A stretch of DNA of 5,480 nt from Leptolyngbyaceae cyanobacterium CSSed165cm_216 (GCA_007135385.1 SLIY01000075.1:1-5480); one strand, 5' to 3'. Numbered from the stretch's first letter, positions 1 to 5,480 are shown. The notes: generated by a model not told the origin, from the sequence alone. Translations and numbers: made by a program.

Positions 1-65
1 ATCTGATCTTCTGAAAAAACCGCAGCAATCCGATTCTGCTCAGCAATAATAATCTGCTTCGGCAT
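1..65 (-). CDS. rne: Ribonuclease E/G, N-terminal fragment (cut by window edge)
   Basis: Only the first 21 codons are present; the gene runs off the left edge. The protein begins MPKQIIIAEQ and continues with AAVFSEDQ, which I recognise as the start of cyanobacterial RNase E/G, just before its S1 RNA-binding domain. The enzyme is a single-strand endoribonuclease that starts mRNA decay and processes rRNA and small RNAs. The S1, DNase I-like and Zn-link regions lie outside the window and cannot be checked. The ATG at 63-65 is chosen because a strong Shine-Dalgarno, GAGGAA (minus strand of 71-76), lies 5 nt upstream and the N-terminus matches the family exactly. Another ATG at 78-80 is out of frame. 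It lies on the same strand as RNase J, 857 bp downstream of it, and has a long upstream leader. Identification rests on a short stretch, but a distinctive one. Confidence 0.88.
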   Translation of the reverse strand, partial: MPKQIIIAEQNRIAAVFSEDQ

Positions 66-530
66 TCAAATTCCTCATACAACGCTCACTAGGGCGGATA
101 AAATCTGGAGATTCCCGGCCCAACGTGAAGAACTTGGTCACATCATTGACCCATTCAACGACCCCACTAGGCACCGGGGAAACTAATTTTGCAAGGGCTG
201 GACGACCAAATGTCTGAGGACAGCACCTAAGAGTCTTCCATCTAAAGAAACATCCCCTTCAGGAACGCGAACTCGGCCCCTTGAGCCGGTTTCGGCAAAA
301 CCTGGGATAGGTATTTAGCTGGAACCCTCTAAGCTGATGATCCATGCAAACGGGCATGAACCCCTTATCGCTGGTTACCTGTGAATGTTTGTTCGTGCCA
401 AAGCTAGCGTTAGTCAACCGACAAAATCGAACAAAATTCTATATAAAGGCATTCAGCGCTAAGTTCTCGTAGCTGCTTCAAACACGCACCATGTGCCATG
501 CGTAATGCACATTTACGCCTGCCTGATTGC
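66..530 (-). promoter_or_regulatory. Probable long 5' leader of rne
   Basis: This stretch lies between a good -10 box (531-536) and the rne start and has no convincing gene. If transcription starts near position 524, the leader would be about 460 nt. A second -10-like TAGAAT (minus strand of 436-441, one mismatch) would give about 365 nt. The leader contains two U-rich copies of AUUUUGU in tandem (421-437) and several short inverted repeats: GGTCA/TGACC at 136-140 and 147-151, CCCC/GGGG at 162-165 and 176-179, and GGTTT/AAACC at 288-292 and 298-302. Known biology: rne mRNAs in several bacteria, including cyanobacteria, carry long 5' UTRs through which RNase E limits its own synthesis. That this leader does so is inference. 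An open frame without a good start crosses its last part (see findings). Confidence 0.45.
71..76 (-). promoter_or_regulatory. Shine-Dalgarno of rne
   Basis: GAGGAA on the minus strand ends 5 nt before the rne ATG. It is one of the two clear ribosome binding sites in the window (the other precedes asd) and it fixes the rne start. Confidence 0.7.
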
Positions 531-563
531 ATTATAGCCTCAAGCAGAAGCTATAGCATATAG
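531..563 (-). promoter_or_regulatory. Candidate rne promoter with dyad at the -35 position
   Basis: The minus strand carries a perfect TATAAT at 531-536. No TTGACA-like box lies 16-18 nt upstream. A 13-bp dyad, CTATA-GCA-TATAG, sits at 551-563, where a -35 element or an activator site would be. The heptamer TAGCATA (plus strand) occurs at 554-560 and again at 577-583, 23 bp apart. Cyanobacterial promoters with a -10 but no -35 are common and often activator dependent. No mapped start site is available, so this is a prediction. Confidence 0.4.
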
Positions 564-854
564 TTGCGTATCTTTGTAGCATACAGCCCAAGAAAATGCA
601 CCTTCTCCCTGGTGGCAACGTCAGGAGGGAGGGGGGCTGATCAAGGATTGGGTAGCCAGGAGCCAGGGGCTAGAAGACTCTGAACGCAATACTTTGAGAG
701 CATCAGTACATTCTGTCTAGAGGCGTGGCGTCTTGACCTGATCGACGACGAATTGTGGAGCCCCTCCAACCAGAACCCAGGAATCTAGACCGGCGTCCTA
801 GCTGCTGTTGCCGTCGCCCATCCTGGCTGAAGCGCAGATCTCAGGGCATACCAA
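537..854. other. rnj-rne spacer without recognisable gene
   Basis: About 320 bases follow the rnj hairpin and precede the rne promoter. I see no open frame with both a start and a ribosome binding site, no tRNA and no IS ends. A G/C-rich imperfect inverted repeat, CTCCCT (605-610) against AGGGAG (626-631), can be extended outward to about 10 pairs with two G-T wobbles and is followed by a run of G. On the minus strand a short frame ending at 717 looks protein-like but is interrupted by a stop (see findings). Confidence 0.5.
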
Positions 855-890
855 ATGGCCATCTCCAGGCTTAAAACCGGAGATGGCCAT
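855..890 (-). terminator. Perfect hairpin after rnj (probable mRNA 3' end)
   Basis: A 12-bp perfect inverted repeat (855-866 against 879-890) extends inward by two more G-C pairs past a single bulged A, leaving a 7-nt AT-rich loop. It starts 32 bp after the rnj stop codon. There is no real U tract: the minus strand continues with only TTT-like bases before turning GC-rich. It therefore resembles a decay-blocking or U-tract-less 3' stem more than a textbook intrinsic terminator. Its position makes it the likely boundary between the rnj transcript and rne. Confidence 0.55.
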
Positions 891-922
891 GATGTCAGTT
901 ATGCAACCGTAAGGGGAAGTGG

Positions 923-2737
923 TTAAGAGGCCGAAACCGCTGTCGCTCGGGGGCGGGTACGCCGCTGCACTTTTACTTCCGGCTCAGGAGCCTCTTCGGC
1001 TTTCGCCGGCTTGGATTTAGAGCTAGCCTTGGGGGTGATAGCTTCCCCTTGCAGCAGCAAAATTAAGAGTGGATCGCGCTTATTTAGCTCCCGTCGTAAC
1101 AGCCGACGCAAATCTTGCTCTAACGCCCCTTTCAAATCCTGCCAATTCACGGCTTTACTCCCATTGGCCTGTAGATCGGCCCCCCGGGCGTCCAGGGTTT
1201 GGGTCATCACTTGCTTGATTGACTTTTGCAGGCGATCGGGATCGATGGAATGGGCTACCCCCCGTAGTTGTACCACTGGATCGGCTAGCAGTTTGCCTTT
1301 GTCGTTCAGGGTGGCGGCAATGGTGACGACACCGTCTTCGGCCAGTTGTTGACGGTCTTTGAGAATATCGCGACCGACCAAACCGACTCGGGAGGAATCA
1401 ACTAGCTCAATGCCGGAGGGGACTTGGCCTGCAATGCGAATGCCAGACGGATCAACCTCAACCATGTCACCGTTTTGGATAATGACCATGTGGTCAGCGG
1501 GGACTCCCATACTTTGGGCTGTTTGGGCATGTTTGACCAACATCCGGTGCTCGCCATGTACGGGTAGAAAATATTGGGGCCGGGTTAAGGCCAGCATCAG
1601 CTTGTGATCTTCCTGGGCCCCGTGACCAGAAACATGGATACCCTTATTTTTACCGTAAACGACTTTGGCACCCCGCATCATTAACTTATCGATGGTGTTG
1701 ACCACAGCGATAGTGTTGCCAGGGATAGGGTTGGCTGAAAATACCACGGTATCCCCTTGTTTGACTCGAATCTGTCGATGGGAATCATTGGCGATCCGGG
1801 TGAGGGCCGCCAGGGGTTCCCCTTGGGAGCCCGTGGTCAAAATTAAGGCGTTCTCGTCGGCCGTCTGCGAGAGCGATCGCAGCGGCAAGAAAAGACTGTC
1901 TGGACACTTGATATAGCCCAAATCGCGAGCATGGGCGATCACATTCAGCATCGATCGACCGACCACAAACACCTTGCGGTTATGCTTTTGGGCCAATTCC
2001 AAAATCATATTGACCCGATGTACCGAGGAGGAAAACGTGGTCACAATCAAGCGGCCATCCGCCTGGGAAAACTCACGATCTAGATTGGGGAATACCGATC
2101 GCTCCGAAGGGGTATGACCAGGGACCTCAGCGTTAGTGGAATCGCTGATCAAACACAGCACTCCCCGTTCACCGGCTTCTGCCAACTTTTGGATATCAAA
2201 GAACTCACCATCCACCGGGGTGTGGTCAAACTTAAAGTCGCCGGTATGCACGACGATCCCAACCGGGGTGTGAATAATTACCGAACAACTGTCGGCAATG
2301 GAGTGGGTATTGCGAATATACTCCACTAAAAATGAATTACCTACCCGCACCGTCTCACGGGGACGCACCCGGCGCAGTTCCGTGCGATCTACCACCCCGG
2401 CTTCCTCTAGCTTGCCCTCTAGCAAAGCCATCGCTAACCGAGGGCCATAAATAACGGGGATATCAAACTGCTTCAGGTGAAAGGCAATCCCGCCAATATG
2501 GTCTTCGTGACCGTGGGTGACAATCATGCCCTTAATTTTGTGGCGATTTTCTCGCAAATAGGTGACGTCGGGCAGCACAATATTGACGCCGTGCATACCG
2601 TCGGTGGGGAAAGCAAGCCCTGCATCTAGCAGCATGATCTCATCATTGATCTCGAACACACAGGTGTTCTTACCAATTTCATGTAATCCCCCCAAGGGAA
2701 TAATTTTCAGGGCGTTATTCGGATTTTTGGAAGTCAT
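923..2737 (-). CDS. rnj: Ribonuclease J (5'-3' exo/endoribonuclease)
   Basis: This is a 604-residue metallo-beta-lactamase/beta-CASP ribonuclease. It works in the cytoplasm, degrading RNA from the 5' end and cutting internally, and processes rRNA and mRNA. The metal-binding motif HGHEDH is at 75-80, with H145 (NTHS), D167 (HTGDFKFD) and H394 (PVHGEHRM) completing the two-metal site as in Bacillus RNase J1. The beta-CASP part includes TTGSQGEP (301-308) and SGHG (370-373). A C-terminal domain (about 450-565) is followed by a Lys/Ala/Pro/Glu-rich and then Arg-rich tail (about 570-604), probably disordered. The length exceeds J1 (about 555) by roughly this tail, which fits cyanobacterial members. 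The ATG at 2735-2737 is the only normal start after an in-frame TGA about 28 codons upstream. The ribosome binding site is weak (AGAGA), and a pyrimidine-rich tract lies just upstream. It follows dapA by 447 bp, so it probably has its own promoter. Confidence 0.96.
   Translation of the reverse strand: MTSKNPNNALKIIPLGGLHEIGKNTCVFEINDEIMLLDAGLAFPTDGMHGVNIVLPDVTYLRENRHKIKGMIVTHGHEDHIGGIAFHLKQFDIPVIYGPRLAMALLEGKLEEAGVVDRTELRRVRPRETVRVGNSFLVEYIRNTHSIADSCSVIIHTPVGIVVHTGDFKFDHTPVDGEFFDIQKLAEAGERGVLCLISDSTNAEVPGHTPSERSVFPNLDREFSQADGRLIVTTFSSSVHRVNMILELAQKHNRKVFVVGRSMLNVIAHARDLGYIKCPDSLFLPLRSLSQTADENALILTTGSQGEPLAALTRIANDSHRQIRVKQGDTVVFSANPIPGNTIAVVNTIDKLMMRGAKVVYGKNKGIHVSGHGAQEDHKLMLALTRPQYFLPVHGEHRMLVKHAQTAQSMGVPADHMVIIQNGDMVEVDPSGIRIAGQVPSGIELVDSSRVGLVGRDILKDRQQLAEDGVVTIAATLNDKGKLLADPVVQLRGVAHSIDPDRLQKSIKQVMTQTLDARGADLQANGSKAVNWQDLKGALEQDLRRLLRRELNKRDPLLILLLQGEAITPKASSKSKPAKAEEAPEPEVKVQRRTRPRATAVSAS
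1873..1880. repeat. HIP1 palindrome GCGATCGC
   Basis: This is an exact copy of the highly iterated palindrome found abundantly in many cyanobacterial genomes. It lies inside rnj and supports the taxonomic assignment. Confidence 0.9.
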
Positions 2738-3119
2738 AAACGATCTCTTTAAAGATAAGGAAAGGAAAGAATTTGAAATACTAGAGCTACACAGCCGCCT
2801 GCTAGGAATAGTTGGCCATCACAATCAACATGAGGCGAGAGGTCAGTATGTCGCTGTTAAAACAGCTAAATTTCTAACCAGGAAAGCGTGGTTCTAGCCT
2901 TAGCAGCCAGGGCTCTGGAAGGGTATCTAGGTCAGAGACTGGAGCGTCAGAGACTGGAGCAGGTGCCCTTGAGAGTTGCTCAGCTGTTTCAGAAACCAAG
3001 ATGTCTTGGTGGATGCCCAGGGGGCAAAGTTGTGATCAAGACAGGTCATATAGCGGTTATCACTAGGTAAAAGGACAGAATTGAAAATTGAAACCGGTTA
3101 ATACAGATATTTAGTTGTC
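2738..3119. other. dapA-rnj spacer / rnj upstream region
   Basis: This is the larger part of a 447-bp gap and presumably carries the rnj promoter and leader. On the minus strand the last 25 nt before rnj include a pyrimidine-rich run (about 2752-2772). Two near-palindromes are present: GCTGTT-AA-AACAGC (2853-2866) and ACCAAGA-TG-TCTTGGT (2995-3010). An exact 15-bp tandem duplication lies at 2931-2960. I could not pair a -35 with a -10 convincingly. A plus-strand open frame of 60 codons (2888-3070, GTG start) crosses the duplication. It has no recognisable family and I do not annotate it as a gene. Confidence 0.45.
2931..2960. repeat. Exact 15-bp tandem duplication
   Basis: The unit GTCAGAGACTGGAGC occurs twice, head to tail (2931-2945 and 2946-2960), without mismatch. 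It lies in the non-coding gap between dapA and rnj. The exact identity suggests a recent slippage or duplication event. Confidence 0.9.
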
Positions 3120-3170
3120 AAAAACACTGATGACGCTAGCAGGGTAGCCTATCGACTCTGGCGTCCCTGC
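3120..3170 (-). terminator. Possible weak terminator after dapA
   Basis: GCAGGG (3139-3144) pairs with CCCTGC (3165-3170), with an inner GCC/GGC pairing across a two-base internal loop and a 10-nt loop. On the minus strand a run of five T (3124-3120) follows, but 14 nt beyond the stem. The position, about 15 bp after the dapA stop, suits a terminator. The gap before the T run makes it weak. Confidence 0.3.
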
Positions 3171-3184
3171 AGCTTGGTGATGGG

Positions 3185-4075
3185 CTAGGTCACCTCGTTG
3201 AAGAGTTGTTCTAAAACGCCCTTAAGCAAGATATGCACAGAATCATCAGCAGGGGAAAGGGGCGATCGCACAGAGCCCACCTGCCATCCCTGCATGGCCA
3301 AGGCCACTTTCACTGGAATTGGGTTAGCGGTAACAAACAACGCTTTAAACAAAGGTAACAATTTCAAGTGCAAGTTGGTAGCTAGCTTGGGCTGCCCAGA
3401 CTCGTAGGCTTGAATCATCTGCTGCAGCAAATCACCCACTAGATGACTGGCCACGCTCACAACTCCAGAGCCTCCAACCGACAACAGAGGAAGGGTTAAG
3501 GAGTCATCCCCAGAATAGATGCTAAAGCCAGTGGGAGTGCTATGCCGAATTTGACTCGCTTGATCTAGGTTACCGCTAGCCTCTTTGATGGCCACAACAT
3601 TATCAATCTGAGCTAAGCGGGCTACCGTCTCCACCGCCATAGCACAACCTGTACGCCCAGGAATATTGTAGAGCATGATGGGCAGATCAGGCACCGCTCG
3701 GGCAATCTGACTAAAGTGCTGATAGATTCCCTCCTGGGGTGGCTTATTGTAATAGGGCACAACCTGTAGTGACCCATCTAAGCCCAATTGGCTGGCTTTA
3801 CGAGTCGCTTGGATGGCTTCTCGGGTACAGTTAGACCCCGTACCAGCAATCACCTTGGCACGCCCTCCCACCGCCTGTTTAACAGACTTAAACAGTTGGT
3901 ACTCTTCATCCCAGGTCAACGTGGGCGACTCGCCTGTGGTGCCACACACCACTAAACCATCGCTACCGTGGGCCACTAAATGATCTGCCAGACGCTCTGC
4001 CACAGCATAGTCCACAGAGCCATCTTCAGAAAATGGCGTCACCATGGCCGTCAGCACTCTGCCGAAATATATCAC
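3185..4075 (-). CDS. dapA: 4-hydroxy-tetrahydrodipicolinate synthase
   Basis: DapA condenses pyruvate with aspartate semialdehyde to give 4-hydroxy-tetrahydrodipicolinate, the first committed step to diaminopimelate and lysine, in the cytoplasm and usually as a tetramer. The 296 residues form a complete class I aldolase TIM barrel. GTTGES (45-50) binds the substrate carboxylate. Y109 in PYYNKPP and Y136 in LYNIPGRTG match E. coli Y107 and Y133, R141 matches R138, and K164 in AIKEASGN is the Schiff-base lysine. GGSGVVSV (201-208) and NPIPVK (251-256) are also typical. The start is GTG (4073-4075): an in-frame TAG lies four codons upstream and the next ATG is codon 11, inside the first conserved strand. 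The only GAGG (4089-4092) is 13 nt away, farther than usual. It follows asd, which makes its substrate, by 119 bp and may also have its own promoter in that gap. Confidence 0.97.
   Translation of the reverse strand: MIYFGRVLTAMVTPFSEDGSVDYAVAERLADHLVAHGSDGLVVCGTTGESPTLTWDEEYQLFKSVKQAVGGRAKVIAGTGSNCTREAIQATRKASQLGLDGSLQVVPYYNKPPQEGIYQHFSQIARAVPDLPIMLYNIPGRTGCAMAVETVARLAQIDNVVAIKEASGNLDQASQIRHSTPTGFSIYSGDDSLTLPLLSVGGSGVVSVASHLVGDLLQQMIQAYESGQPKLATNLHLKLLPLFKALFVTANPIPVKVALAMQGWQVGSVRSPLSPADDSVHILLKGVLEQLFNEVT
3262..3269. repeat. HIP1 palindrome GCGATCGC
   Basis: A second exact HIP1 octamer, within the 3' part of dapA. Confidence 0.9.
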
Positions 4076-4144
4076 CCGACTTTGCTATCCTCTACGTGAG
4101 TTCAACCCCCAAGGCAGGGACACAAGTTAACATAATGCCTTTGA

Positions 4145-4150
4145 ATTATA
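4145..4150 (-). promoter_or_regulatory. Candidate dapA promoter -10 box
   Basis: A perfect TATAAT lies on the minus strand in the asd-dapA gap, 45 bp after the asd stop codon. It would start transcription about 60 nt before the dapA GTG. No good -35 is found at the usual distance. I infer that dapA may be transcribed both from the asd promoter and on its own. Confidence 0.35.
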
Positions 4151-4194
4151 CCCATTTCGCTTAGAAAGCTAGACCTGAGGTTCTGCCTAACGCT

Positions 4195-5229
4195 CTAAAC
4201 GGCCAGAGAAGGCGCTACCCCAGGCGACGTCATCACCAATTCAGCGATCTGCACCGCATTCAAGGCTGCTCCCTTCCGAATCTGATCACCACTGAGCCAC
4301 AGTTCTAAGCCATTGAGATTAGAGATATCCTGGCGAATGCGGCCCACCAGTACATCATCTTGGCCACTGGCCTCGATAGGCATCGGGAAGTAGTTGCGCC
4401 CCCAATCTTCAACCACCTTCACCCCAGGTGCCTGGGACAAAACGTCTTTAGCTTGCGCCACGGAAAAAGGCTGATTAAATTCTAAGTTAATGGCCTCAGA
4501 ATGAGCCCGCAATACGGGAACCCGCACACAGGTTGGGGAAATACGAATATTGGGATCCCCAAAAATTTTGCGGGTTTCATTTACCATTTTCATCTCCTCT
4601 TGACAGTAGCCCAGATCATTGAGATCGGAGTTATGGGGAAATAAATTAAAGGCCAAGGGATAGGGAAATGCCTTGGTCACAGGGGGATGGCCGTTCAGCA
4701 TCGCTTGGGCCTGTTGTTTAACCTCCTCCATAGCTCGGGCTCCAGCCCCGCTAGCGGACTGATAAGTGGCCACTACAATCCGCTGCACCGCTTGTATCTG
4801 ATGCAGTGGCCAGACGGCCAAGGCCATCAAAATAGTGGTGCAGTTAGGATTGGCAATGATGCCTTGATGGAATTTCGCGGCCTCTGGGTTCACTTCAGGC
4901 ACAACCAGAGGCACGACAGGATCCATACGGAAGGCGCTAGAGTTATCCACCGCCAGCGCCCCAGCGGCGACTGCTTTAGGTAACCACTGCTTAGAAACTG
5001 ATCCACCCGCCGACGCCAGCACTAGGTCAATTCCTTTAAAGCAGTTGTCATCTAGGACCTGCACATCAACCGCCTCCCCCTGAAAGGTGAGTTTGGTTCC
5101 AGCAGAACGGGGGGAAGCAAGGAGGGTCAACGTTTTAACGGGAAACTGCCGCTGCTCTAACAGCGCTAAAATTTCGGCCCCTACCGCTCCAGTGGCACCC
5201 AATACCGCGATCCGCAACCCGTTCGACAC
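4195..5229 (-). CDS. asd: Aspartate-semialdehyde dehydrogenase
   Basis: Asd reduces L-aspartyl-4-phosphate to aspartate semialdehyde with NADPH, at the branch point to lysine/diaminopimelate and to threonine and methionine. The 344 residues match the usual bacterial length. The Rossmann motif GATGAVG is at 11-17. The catalytic cysteine is C130 in NPNCTT, followed by YQSASGAG (156-163, with Q157). EEMKMVNETRKI (211-222) and CVRVPVLRAHSE (234-245) hold the substrate-binding residues and the catalytic histidine H243. GDQIRKGAALNAVQ (314-327) closes the cofactor side. The start is GTG (5227-5229): an in-frame TGA four codons upstream excludes a longer form, and GAGG sits 7 nt before the GTG. It is the first gene of a leftward asd-dapA pair that supplies consecutive enzymes, and it is divergent from tig. 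Confidence 0.97.
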   Translation of the reverse strand: MSNGLRIAVLGATGAVGAEILALLEQRQFPVKTLTLLASPRSAGTKLTFQGEAVDVQVLDDNCFKGIDLVLASAGGSVSKQWLPKAVAAGALAVDNSSAFRMDPVVPLVVPEVNPEAAKFHQGIIANPNCTTILMALAVWPLHQIQAVQRIVVATYQSASGAGARAMEEVKQQAQAMLNGHPPVTKAFPYPLAFNLFPHNSDLNDLGYCQEEMKMVNETRKIFGDPNIRISPTCVRVPVLRAHSEAINLEFNQPFSVAQAKDVLSQAPGVKVVEDWGRNYFPMPIEASGQDDVLVGRIRQDISNLNGLELWLSGDQIRKGAALNAVQIAELVMTSPGVAPSLAV

Positions 5230-5236
5230 AGCCTTA

Positions 5237-5240
5237 CCTC
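5237..5240 (-). promoter_or_regulatory. Shine-Dalgarno of asd
   Basis: GAGG on the minus strand lies 7 nt before the GTG codon, at good spacing. It supports GTG as the true start. Confidence 0.65.
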
Positions 5241-5447
5241 ACAGAAACGATAGCAACAAAATCTATCTGCCGATACTAACATTTGTGCTTCTGGGAAATA
5301 GCCAGTTATTGACCGACCTCAACAAGTTTTATTGAAGCAACGCCTTACAAGACTGGAGGGATTGGAGTATGCTTATTAATTGCGCCAAAAGTTGCTTAGC
5401 CCGGTTTGGGGCTGGCGCAGTAGCCGTCTAGATAGCCAACACACCCC
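5241..5447. promoter_or_regulatory. Divergent asd / tig promoter region
   Basis: This gap must hold the promoters for leftward asd and rightward tig. On the plus strand, TATGCT (5368-5373) has a poor TTACAA 17 nt upstream, and a TATTAAT lies at 5374-5380. On the minus strand, TAGTAT and TAGATT within about 5255-5282 are -10-like, four of six matches each, without a clear -35. None of these boxes is strong, so only the region is called. Confidence 0.4.
5381..5419 (+). promoter_or_regulatory. Two-part stem in the tig leader
   Basis: The outer arms TGCGCC (5381-5386) and GGCGCA (5414-5419) pair perfectly. The inner arms AGCCC (5398-5402) and GGGCT (5409-5413) close a 6-nt loop and stack directly on the outer stem on the 3' side. 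This leaves an 11-nt bulge (5387-5397) on the 5' side. The structure ends 28 nt before the tig ATG. It would be in the mRNA only if transcription starts upstream of 5381. Function is unknown. Confidence 0.35.
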
Positions 5448-5480
5448 ATGAAAGTTACCCAGGAAGCACTGCCCGACAGC
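5448..5480 (+). CDS. tig: Trigger factor, N-terminal fragment (cut by window edge)
   Basis: Only 11 codons (MKVTQEALPDS) are in the window. They match the start of cyanobacterial trigger factor, a ribosome-bound chaperone with an N-terminal ribosome-binding domain, a prolyl isomerase domain and a C-terminal cradle. The rest lies outside, so domains cannot be checked. No Shine-Dalgarno precedes the ATG (the bases before it are ACACCCC), which is not rare in cyanobacteria. The position divergent from asd agrees with a gene order I recall from other cyanobacteria, where clpP and clpX often follow tig. That recall supports the call but does not prove it. Confidence 0.82.
   Translation, partial: MKVTQEALPDS

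Noticed and set aside
66..922. Search for a tRNA, other structured RNA gene or IS remnant in the rnj-rne gap
   Set aside because: GTTCGA occurs once (minus strand, near 430) but without an acceptor stem or cloverleaf. No terminal inverted repeats or target duplications were seen.
1011..2897. Plus-strand open frames opposite rnj (1011-1352, 1359-1607, 1665-1916, 2114-2329, 2562-2897)
   Set aside because: They are antisense to an intact, strongly conserved rnj frame, have no recognisable domains, and have compositions typical of shadow frames.
2938..3060. Minus-strand frame of about 40 codons in the rnj leader starting at an ATG near 3050
   Set aside because: It has no ribosome binding site and no recognisable family, and its end is made of the 15-bp duplication. 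Too little to call a leader peptide.
3116..3121. Perfect minus-strand TTGACA as a -35 box for rnj
   Set aside because: The nearest -10-like sequence (TATTAA) is only 12 nt away, and nothing suitable lies at 16-18 nt.
3198..3407. Plus-strand open frame opposite the dapA 3' end
   Set aside because: Antisense shadow of an intact dapA with no family signature.
4687..5335. Plus-strand open frames opposite asd (4687-4983, 5087-5335)
   Set aside because: Antisense shadows of asd. The second merely runs out into the divergent promoter region.
1..5480. Defence system, CRISPR array, prophage or other novel multi-gene system
   Set aside because: All complete genes are conserved housekeeping genes. 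There are no spaced repeats and no accessory genes.

Overview
This window looks like cyanobacterial chromosomal DNA. The evidence is two copies of the HIP1 octamer GCGATCGC, the characteristic N-termini of cyanobacterial RNase E (MPKQIIIAEQ...) and trigger factor (MKVTQE.LP), and the gene set tig / asd - dapA - rnj, which I recall as a recurring cyanobacterial neighbourhood. The base composition is moderate and the non-coding gaps are long. That suits a filamentous or Leptolyngbya/Phormidium-like lineage better than a streamlined picocyanobacterium, but the assignment below phylum level is a guess.

Layout from right to left, which is the direction of transcription of most genes. At the right edge, the first 11 codons of tig (trigger factor) run rightward. 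Back to back with it across a 218-bp divergent intergenic region, asd (aspartate-semialdehyde dehydrogenase), dapA (4-hydroxy-tetrahydrodipicolinate synthase) and rnj (RNase J) run leftward. At the left edge, the first 21 codons of rne (RNase E/G) also run leftward. All three complete genes are intact, with their catalytic motifs present. asd and dapA both start with GTG, and in each case an in-frame stop a few codons upstream excludes a longer start.

The genes fall into two functional pairs. Asd and DapA catalyse consecutive steps from aspartyl phosphate toward diaminopimelate and lysine, needed for peptidoglycan and protein synthesis. RNase J (5'-3' exonuclease/endonuclease) and RNase E (endonuclease) are the two main cyanobacterial mRNA-decay enzymes, and here their genes are neighbours on the same strand. 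Trigger factor is a ribosome-associated chaperone.

Non-coding regions. The 857-bp gap between rnj and rne holds a perfect 12-bp hairpin just after rnj (probable 3' end or terminator), a stretch with no recognisable gene, and a long rne upstream region. That region contains a perfect TATAAT with a dyad at the -35 position, U-rich tandem motifs and a good Shine-Dalgarno. The 447-bp gap between dapA and rnj holds a possible weak terminator, two short dyads and an exact 15-bp tandem duplication. The 119-bp asd-dapA gap has a perfect TATAAT suitable for a separate dapA promoter. The tig leader can fold into a bulged two-part stem. I found no tRNA, rRNA, CRISPR array, insertion sequence or phage gene, and no convincing new multi-gene system. 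The most interesting points are the rnj-rne adjacency and the structured rne leader.
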